Positions 57,474 to 64,000 of a stretch of DNA of 64,000 nt are shown one piece after another. This DNA comes from Notolepis coatsorum (Eukaryota > Chordata > Actinopteri > Aulopiformes > Paralepididae): NCBI GenBank assembly GCA_963971535.1, contig OZ020590.1, positions 150,276,576 through 150,340,575 of the forward strand. Direction: 5' to 3'. A program made the translations under genes and the position numbers. The notes under the pieces were generated by a model. That model was not told the origin of the DNA. It saw only the letters and a program-made list of their open reading frames with translations, and did not search any database. Each line of letters starts with the position of its first letter. Position 1 is the first letter of the stretch.

Positions 57474-57488
57474 AGAGAGAGAGAGAGC

Positions 57489-57541
<53 letters not shown>
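57474..57541. repeat. (GA)n microsatellite
   Basis: GA run with CG and CA interruptions, directly following the decamer array. Confidence 0.96.
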
Positions 57542-57544
<3 letters not shown>

Positions 57545-58084
57545 TACGGAGAAATAATGAATTACAGCGCGAGGAGTTAGCAGCAGCCAGCGCACACTGT
57601 AGATAAGAGGAGGTAATTGATTGTCTGCCAAATAATGATTGACATAGTGATCTACCAATCAATTGTCTTTAGTCACTTGCTCCTCTCAGTCACTTGGGCA
57701 GACAACAGTGGCCCCCGATGCCACACCGAGAACCTTCTACGGAAAAGAAACAAGAGGGCCTTTCTGTAACATTGTTGTTCTGTAAAAAAAGGTGATACTA
57801 ACTTGTATTACTGACACACGCTATCTCCAAGCATCTGGAACACGATGTTACTTAATTTCCTGTTTTAACTCGCCGAGGCAGAGAAGGGAACCAAAGTTCA
57901 TCTTGAAAGTTTGTCGGACATAGCAACAGTAACTAAGGGAGGCAGGGCTTCTGGGAATGAAATCGCAGGACGGCTTTTTTTAATGACTTCTCAACAAGGA
58001 GTGTCTGGTTGTTGGACAGGAATGATGATGCGTCCGTCAGGGAGCACAGGGAGCCCTGAATCTATTTGGCATTATGTTTAAATG
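57542..58084. other. Unassigned stretch
   Basis: No gene recognised. Confidence 0.4.
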
Positions 58085-58335
58085 AGGAGTTGTTTTATTG
58101 TTTTATTGTGGATCCCCATTAGTCTACACACCAAAGTGAGACTACTCTTCCTGGGGTCCAAACATAAAAAATACAAACACAAAACAAAGTAAAATAAAAA
58201 TATAAAACCACAAACATTGAAGTACTCACAAGAAAAAATCACAACAAACAAAACAAGTGAATCAAAGCTCACTCAATATTCATAAGTCCGATATCACAAT
58301 TATCCAACCATAAATACATATTCCATAATCAGTCC
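58085..58335 (-). mobile_element. LINE/SINE 3' end, minus
   Basis: TTTTATTGTGGATCCCCATT, AGTCTACACACCAAAGTGAG and CTCTTCCTGGGGTCCAAAC are the reverse of a common fish tail (CCCAGGAAGAGTA...TAATGGGGATCC). A-rich sequence follows. No coding frame. Confidence 0.6.
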
Positions 58336-58551
58336 ATAAGAACAAAACAGATACAAAATAAAAATTAAATGATTTTAACTCCTAATATAGCATAACTTTT
58401 CTCAAGTCACAGATGATCACCTTTATATTTCCATACTAATTTCGATAATAATAAGTCAATGACCAAAATGTATCTCGTTATTCCTGGGCGGAATTTTTAA
58501 CTTTTTTTAAAACATAAATTTGTTCCTTACCATAGTTATATTTCTCGGAGT

Positions 58552-58645
58552 GTCGGTCTGCTGGACAGTCTGCTGGACAGTCTGCTGGACAGTCTGCTGG
58601 TCTGTTGGATGGTCTGCTTACAGTCTGTTGGAGGACAGTCTGCTG
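58552..58645. repeat. 12-bp TCTGCTGGACAG repeat
   Basis: Four perfect units followed by degenerate TCTGTTGGATGG and TCTGTTGGAGGACAG variants. Confidence 0.88.
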
Positions 58646-58649
58646 GACA

Positions 58650-58755
58650 GTCTTCCACCAGGGCCTTGAAGAGGGCAAGGACGATCATGGCAGACCCTGC
58701 CCACCCAGGTCACGGCCTCTTCATCATGCTCCCCCACGGCAGGCGGCTACGGCAC
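58650..58755 (+). pseudogene. L2-like ORF2 C-terminal part, left of LINE insertion
   Basis: RARTIMADPAHPGHGLFIML then PHGRRLR is the block seen as [20 protein letters not shown] in the L2-like pseudogene at 47577-47642. It stops abruptly at 58755 and resumes at 59534, after an inserted LINE. Confidence 0.82.
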
Positions 58756-59533
58756 TACACGACCAAGGTACCCATGTACATGTCAAAATACTTCCCAAAG
58801 GCCAGTGAATACCACAATCACAACACCAGAGGGAGCTCCACAAATCATGTTAAACCCAGATTCGGCTCAAACAAGGGACTAAACACGTTTCGCAATTATG
58901 CCACATCAATGTGGAACGCCCTACCCAAAGCTGTAAAGGAATGTGAATCACTACCCACTTTCAAAAACACTCTCAAAGAACACCTACGGGAGACTGCAAT
59001 TCGAAACTGGCCCCTGTAAATGTCCTAACACAACCCCCTCCAATGTACAGTAAATGACCAAGTATGGTTTTGTCAATATTCCAATGTACAGTTTTGCTTG
59101 TACAGTTGTACAGTGTCCCCCACCCACCCACCCCTCCTACCCAACCTCCCCCCCACCCACCCAACCACCCAACCACCTCTAATGTACAGTCCCCCCCACC
59201 CCCCAACCCCACCCCACCTACCCAACCTCCTCCAATGTACAGTTTCTACGTCAAATGTATATACTTTCTTTTCTGGACTCTTTTCGTATCACAAACAGTA
59301 CTGTATTTGCAAATCTGGTATGTCATAAATGTATAGATGTAGCAGTACTGTCTATCTGTATGTCATGTGTGTCATATATGTTATGATGAATTGAAAATGG
59401 GGGACCCTGATGTAAACAAGACGAAAGTCTTTCTCTGGTCTGCATCCCCTTAACAATTGTATGTATTGAGCTGTACTGTATTGTACCCATTCTGCAATAT
59501 GTTAATAAAGTTTTCAATCAATCAATCAATCAA
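58756..59533 (+). mobile_element. LINE (AATC tail), plus, longest copy in window
   Basis: An ORF end (YHNHNTRGSSTNHVKPRFGS, then [20 protein letters not shown] and [19 protein letters not shown], stop at 59017-59019) is followed by a 3' UTR. The UTR has TGTACAGTTTTGCTTGTACA, GGGGACCCTGATGTAAACAA and GCATCCCCTTAACAATTGTA, and ends AATAAAGTTTTCAATCAATC in (AATC)n. It is 5'-truncated and sits inside an L2-like fragment. No clear target duplication. Confidence 0.88.
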
Positions 59534-59873
59534 TGCCCAAGACATAAAAAGTCCCGCCATAGACTCAGTTTCTTCCGCTCAGCGGCTCGCCTGGTTAACG
59601 AGTCAGGTGTCCCCCTGCTCCCCCCCCTCCCCCCCTCTATGGCGAGCTGCTAGGGCTGGACCTCTGGACTTGAACTGTGCTGCACTGTATCCATGTCCCC
59701 CACCACTGCACTTTACTGTCTCATTGTTGTCTCACTGTTCTGTCCTGTTTTGCACTTATTTATTTATTATTATGTTATTCCTATTTGTGAAAAAAAATCA
59801 TGTAATGTCGAATCACGTTCCATTTGAATATGGTGAATAAAGTAATCTGAATCTGAATCTGAATCTGAATGAC
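59534..59873 (+). pseudogene. L2-like ORF2 end and 3' UTR, right of LINE insertion
   Basis: KKSRHRLSFFRSAARLVNES continues the L2 C-terminus broken at 58755; SFFxxAxRLxN is the usual end. A short 3' UTR follows with TTTGAATATGGTGAATAAAG and a (TCTGAA)n tail (59849-59872). Confidence 0.82.
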
Positions 59874-60271
59874 ATGTCCGTCTCCGCCAGATGACGCAAG
59901 TTCCGCCGGGCAGCCAATGAAAAATGTAATCTAATCCCATCTTGATGTAAAAACAAACCAACGGACGGCAATACTCAGCGAAAAATATGTCCACTCCCTC
60001 CCTGGCCTCGGCCTCCCTGCTCCACCTGTCTCTCATTTCCCTGCCAAGACCGGGCTGGATGTCCCCCCCCCCCCTCCCCCCTCCGTCCCTGCCAGACGCT
60101 GCCTCCTGATGAACGGACCGGCCTCCTCGGTTTGACCCCTAGACACATAACATTCTCACTAACACTCAAGTTTCTGTTTAAGCACCGTGAGCCAAGCTGA
60201 TCAAAGGGGGAGTGGCTGCTTGTCGGACGGAGCTGATGATGTCTGTATTACTAAGTGCTCGAGCCAACATT
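59874..60271. other. Unassigned stretch
   Basis: C10-type tract at 60063-60074. No gene. Confidence 0.4.
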
Positions 60272-60490
60272 CATACAAGGGGCTGTGCACTCGATTCATC
60301 ATATATACAAGGGGCTGTGCACTCGATTCATCATATATACAAGGGGCTGTGCACTCGATTCATCATATATACAAGGGGCTGTGCACTCGATTCATCATAT
60401 ATACAAGGGGCTGTGCACTCGATTCATCATATATACAAGGGGCTGTGCACTCGATTCATCATATATACAAGGGGTTGTGCACTAGATTCA
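60272..60490. repeat. 32-bp minisatellite, 7 copies
   Basis: ACAAGGGGCTGTGCACTCGA plus TTCATCATATAT repeats every 32 bp almost without change; the last unit has GGGGTTGTGCACTAG. The frames are by-products. Confidence 0.96.
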
Positions 60491-60738
60491 TGATATGATG
60501 TATCATTCATATCGTATCGTATCGTATCCTAAATGACACAATCAAAGTGTTAAAGCGAGTGCCTTAATGTCCCAGCATGCATTGCGATGCCAAAACACCC
60601 CTCCTGCATCGGTTCTTCACCCCGGGGGCTCCTTCCTGATATAGGTCACTAACCGGCTCTAACTGAAGGTCAGTCAAAATCAAGGGGGAGGGTCGAGTGG
60701 TCAAATAGGGTCTCTCCTCCCGGCCCATAGGGCTGGTG

Positions 60739-60739
<1 letters not shown>
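60491..60739. other. Unassigned, with ATCGT run
   Basis: ATCGTATCGTATCGTATC at 60511-60528; otherwise nothing recognised. Confidence 0.45.

Positions 60740-60821
<82 letters not shown>
60740..60821. repeat. (CAAT)n microsatellite
   Basis: Twenty perfect CAAT tetranucleotides, the same tetranucleotide as the tail of the LINE family at 58756. It may be a leftover tail, but no LINE body flanks it. Confidence 0.96.
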
Positions 60822-61315
60822 GTCAGAGCCTGTGCCTGGTATGCCCTGGACACACACACACCGCTCAAGGCAACAGACTGTGCCGCCGGCCGCGCCGGAG
60901 TCAGGCGGTGTCCCAGTGGAACCAGTTTGGTGGCGCTAATATGCTAACATCTGTGCAAACATCTCCCCCGAAAGGCCATTCATTAAGGACATTAAAAAAA
61001 AAGAAAGAGTCAAACGGACTGGCCCGGTGCCGCGCCCCCGCAGATGTTCTGAGACACGAGGCTGTGTGGGCTGTTGGACCACCTGGGTCAGATCCCCCCA
61101 ACCCCCCCCCCTCCCCCCTCCTCCCCCTCCATCCCCTTCAGCCGTGGTAAGGGGAGAGGCGCTCACTGAGCTAATGCTAATGAACATGGATTGGGTTTAG
61201 ATTGCATCTGGCTCTTTGTGGCTGCATGCGCATATGATTCCATTATCCATCTCATGCCCTTCCACGCTGCGGGTTAGACGCGAGGATGCTTTGAGGTTGT
61301 TTCTTCAAAAATGTT
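60822..61315. other. Unassigned stretch
   Basis: C-rich tract at 61087-61135. No gene. Confidence 0.4.
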
Positions 61316-61790
61316 ATTATGCACTTGTGACATTAAAGGGGCTATTTGTAGGATTTTCGATGGTTTGGAACGAAGACCAGGGCGTTTTTTACGTGGGATG
61401 AGCACCTAATTATAACGAGTATAATTGGTGCTAATTATCGGTCCGTCAAAGTGAGGACCATTGAGAGGCAGCCTTTAAATTATAGTGTAACATTTTTCTA
61501 GACTATTTAAAATCCTCACGTACAGTAAATCGACTTTAAAATCGCTTCAAATATGATGAGGTTGGAAATCATTTGCCGACTATTTGAAAAACTTGTGTGT
61601 ATATGTATATAGGTATGTGTGTATACATGTGGATGTATAGATGTATGTACTGTATATACGTATGTGCATATTATTTATACTGTAATGTTTCCACAGGCAA
61701 GTCGGAGAATTCACAAATCCAACGGTTTATCGAACCATTAAAACGGCACCAAACAACAGACTAGCAAAGCAAAAATCCCCATCGAGACCT
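61316..61790. other. MITE-like end and unassigned sequence
   Basis: ATTAAAGGGGCTATTTGTAG resembles a TTAA-type MITE end but no partner end was found. A degenerate GTATGTATA tract lies at 61598-61665. Confidence 0.4.
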
Positions 61791-61794
61791 TAAA

Positions 61795-61812
61795 CACATT
61801 GGGCGCCAGACC
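61795..61812 (-). other. Possible tRNA-Lys-type primer binding site
   Basis: On the minus strand TGGCGCCCAATGTG resembles the primer binding site TGGCGCCCAACGTG used by some LTR retrotransposons. No LTR pair or retroviral coding sequence was found, so this is a weak call. Confidence 0.2.
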
Positions 61813-62158
61813 CGAGACCTCCCGGGTTAACTCGCCAGCGGTTGAGCGCCAGCACCAAAGTCCGATGGGCAATTAGAGTAGTCGAATAACAGTCCAGGGT
61901 CAAAACACGTGTATCAGGCTCTCGTACAAAAAGGGAATGTTCAATACTCAGGGTGTGTCTTCCGGTCCAGGGTCAGTTTCACAAGGGGGGTATCTCAGCC
62001 AGTCCAGGGTCCAGTACCATGAACACCTTCTCGCTATTACCCCTCCTTTCAACTACCTCTCACCTCACAAACTCCGTATCACTCTCTCTCTCTCTCTGCT
62101 CCTTCCTCACCTCCACTCAACCTCTCTCTGTCTCTCCTCAGGCTTTAAACTATGGGTG
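61813..62158. other. Unassigned stretch with CT-rich patches
   Basis: GTCCAGGGTC is repeated at about 61892, 61966 and 62003. No gene. Confidence 0.4.
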
Positions 62159-62159
62159 T

Positions 62160-62162
<3 letters not shown>

Positions 62163-62202
<40 letters not shown>
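62163..62202. repeat. (GT)n microsatellite
   Basis: A pure GT run of about 20 units. Confidence 0.96.
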
Positions 62203-62204
<2 letters not shown>

Positions 62205-62720
62205 ATGTGGGTGATCACGTGGTGCACAGGTGTGTTCCATCAGTCCTAATCAGCTCCCTAATTGACTCTCCTCTGCCCGTGGCAGTAGTATCTCCCTTCC
62301 TCCCCGTATATCCTAACCGCTGTGGCGCATACAGTTGAATGCTGGTATTACACTCATTGAGGGACACGAAGAAGTCAAGTCCGATGGGATTTGGGAATCT
62401 CAGATACAAATCGGGATTGGAATAAAAAACGCATTTATATTAAACAATACAGAATATACAGCACTTCTTGGGGTCTGTAGGGTAAGCCCTTATTCCCTCC
62501 CCCCTGAACATTTATGGAGATGTATGGGCCTTTTAAGTCAGTGATAAAAGTGTCTTTCAAGGATAAGTGAGCTCCTGCACTGATTATTATAGTTCAATAT
62601 TCAATATTTGATCATCGCGCGCTCGTTAATATATACACACAAGTGTAGTGCCCTTTTCAGCCTTTGAGCACCTGCCCCTCTAAAGTCCTGTGCACGTCCC
62701 CGCTCAAGGGTGTATGTTCA
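62203..62720. other. Unassigned stretch
   Basis: No gene recognised. Confidence 0.4.
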
Positions 62721-62992
62721 AGTCAAGTCAAGTCAAGAGTTTTATTTGTCACGGCATACAAGCATACAGTGAAATGCGGGGGGTCATGCCCGGAGCGATT
62801 GTGCAATAATACAAGTAATAAGAATAGGATGAGAATAAGACATTTGTGCAATAATACAAGTAATAAGAATAAGACATTTGTGCAATAATACAAGTAATAA
62901 GAATAAGACATAACAGGTATAATGTACATAAAGTTTACAAAAAGCATGGTAAGACATGCTAAGGTCCTGCGATACAGTGCAATACACTGTTA
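62721..62992 (-). mobile_element. LINE 3' end, minus, with internal tandem repeat
   Basis: (TCAAG)n at 62721-62738, then AGTTTTATTTGTCACGGCAT and ACAGTGAAATGCGGGG is a reversed fish LINE tail. Inside, TTTGTGCAATAATACAAGTA plus ATAAGAATAAGACA is repeated three times (62798-62910). Confidence 0.7.
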
Positions 62993-63798
62993 GCTATACG
63001 GATGAGGCACTGGGTCTTATGTACACTACTATACAATGCTATACTATACAATCTACAGTTGTATGTTGAGGCAGAGGGGAGTGTTATTCATTCATATACA
63101 GTATATTCAAATATAGCTCTGAACAACTTATAAACACACACACACATCATTGAAAACAAACATGGTTTAAACAAAGGTTAAAGTCAAATGTCATCCTTCA
63201 CTCAACACAAAACACTGATTTACTGACACGTGAAACATTCCCCACGACTTGTATATTTTGAAACCGTCCTATGGGCACCATGAAGATTTGTAATATTAGT
63301 TCTTCTACTACTGGGTACTCATTAGCAGGTATACTATCTCCCTAGAAACAAGAATCTCTTTTGGGAATAGACCCTTTTACTGTTTGCATGCAAACAATAG
63401 TGTTGTCTTCAAGTTCAAAGCACATCACAATTAGCCTACTTCCAAAAGTCGTTATTTTGTTTGTTTGTTTGTTTGCTATAAACCTCTTTTATAAGACGAC
63501 CATTGTGAAATAAACCCTACATTGTTTGAAAAGTTCGATTAGTGCCGAGTCTAGCGGGGCTATGCTAGAGCTCCAGGATCAGCATTTCCGATTAGATATT
63601 CATTATGAAATTGGGTTACAGTAGCAAGAACAGCTATAGCAGCACCTCCATTTGCTTTGCAGGGAGAGCGGTTGGCCAGCTGGCGTCAGAAGGCTTAGCT
63701 CATTAAAATTAAACACGCTGCCGCAGAGGCCGTCTCACTCCTTGACTCTAGGCCTACTATGTCTTCCACATAATAAAAGATTTACTAAAAGATACAGC
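62993..63798. other. Unassigned stretch
   Basis: (GTTT)n-like TTTGTTTGTTTGTTTG at 63458-63473. No gene recognised. Confidence 0.4.
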
Positions 63799-64000
63799 CA
63801 GGGGCGGCTAGGTGGTGTAGTGGGCAAGGCGCTCGCCTTCAACGCTGGAGACGCTGGGTTTGAATCCAGCTCTCGGCGTTGCTATCAGCTTGGCTGGTCG
63901 TTCACACTAACACAGTTGGCAGTGTTAGGGGTGGGAAAGCTGATGGGTGGGTCCTGGGCGTTGTGGACAGCGACCCCCACAGTTCGGTCGGAGCGCCTGC
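63799..64000 (+). mobile_element. tRNA-headed SINE, plus, cut by window end
   Basis: GGGGCGGCTAGGTGGTGTAG (A-box region), GCTGGGTTTGAATCCAGC (B box), then AGCTTGGCTGGTCGTTCAC, ACACAGTTGGCAGTGTTAG, GGGTCCTGGGCGTTGTGGAC and CGGTCGGAGCGCCTGC, same order as the SINEs at 27770 and 49020. The 3' half lies beyond the window. Confidence 0.85.

Noticed and set aside
55018-57662. Long frames on both strands, up to 805 codons
   Set aside because: Products of a 10-bp array lacking stop codons in several phases; no coding bias or conserved sequence.

Overview
The window looks like intergenic or intronic DNA of a ray-finned (teleost) fish. I infer this from the transposon mix: Tc1-like and hAT-like DNA transposons, L2/CR1-like and L1-like LINEs, tRNA-headed SINEs and TTAA-bounded foldback elements. 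Simple-sequence repeats are extremely dense, reminiscent of STR-rich fish genomes, but the species cannot be told. I found no convincing host protein-coding gene, rRNA gene or canonical tRNA gene. Every recognisable coding similarity is a decayed transposon ORF: L1-like RT, hAT transposase, L2-like RT, Tc1 transposase and LINE ORF2 C-termini. There is one 200-base assembly gap.

Layout. 1-7.9 kb: hAT-like elements with 8-bp target duplications, short minisatellites, an L1-like RT fossil and LINE tails. 8-16 kb: mostly unassigned sequence with a palindromic CCCTTTCAC repeat, the gap, a second copy of the first MITE in inverse orientation, and a repeat family joining a tRNA-like head to GGTTAA arrays. 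16-20 kb: L2-like LINE fragments, one containing a roughly 39-copy tandem expansion of its own coding sequence. 22-34 kb: long minisatellites of 24 bp, 33 bp (with a 1.32-kb tandem duplication) and 41/44 bp (with a 501-bp higher-order unit). 34.17-34.38 kb: a cluster of heat-shock-element-like motifs beside a TATA-like box. 35-42 kb: SINEs, LINE tails, a TTAA-ended MITE split by a LINE, and a Tc1-like element split by another LINE. 42.7-45.5 kb: GA-rich arrays. 46-48.4 kb: an L2-like RT pseudogene between the arms of a foldback element. 48.6-54.3 kb: SINEs, MITEs and hAT remnants. 55.3-57.5 kb: a 10-bp-unit purine array. 58-64 kb: an L2-like 3' end split by a LINE, minisatellites, and a SINE cut by the window end.

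Nothing here behaves as an operon or pathway. The interest is in how repeats are made and nested: retrotransposons landing in older transposons, LINE coding sequence turned into a minisatellite, very recent array duplication, and one motif cluster that could respond to heat-shock factor. By rough summing, about a quarter of the window is tandem repeat. The longest stop-free frames lie in these arrays and should not be read as proteins.
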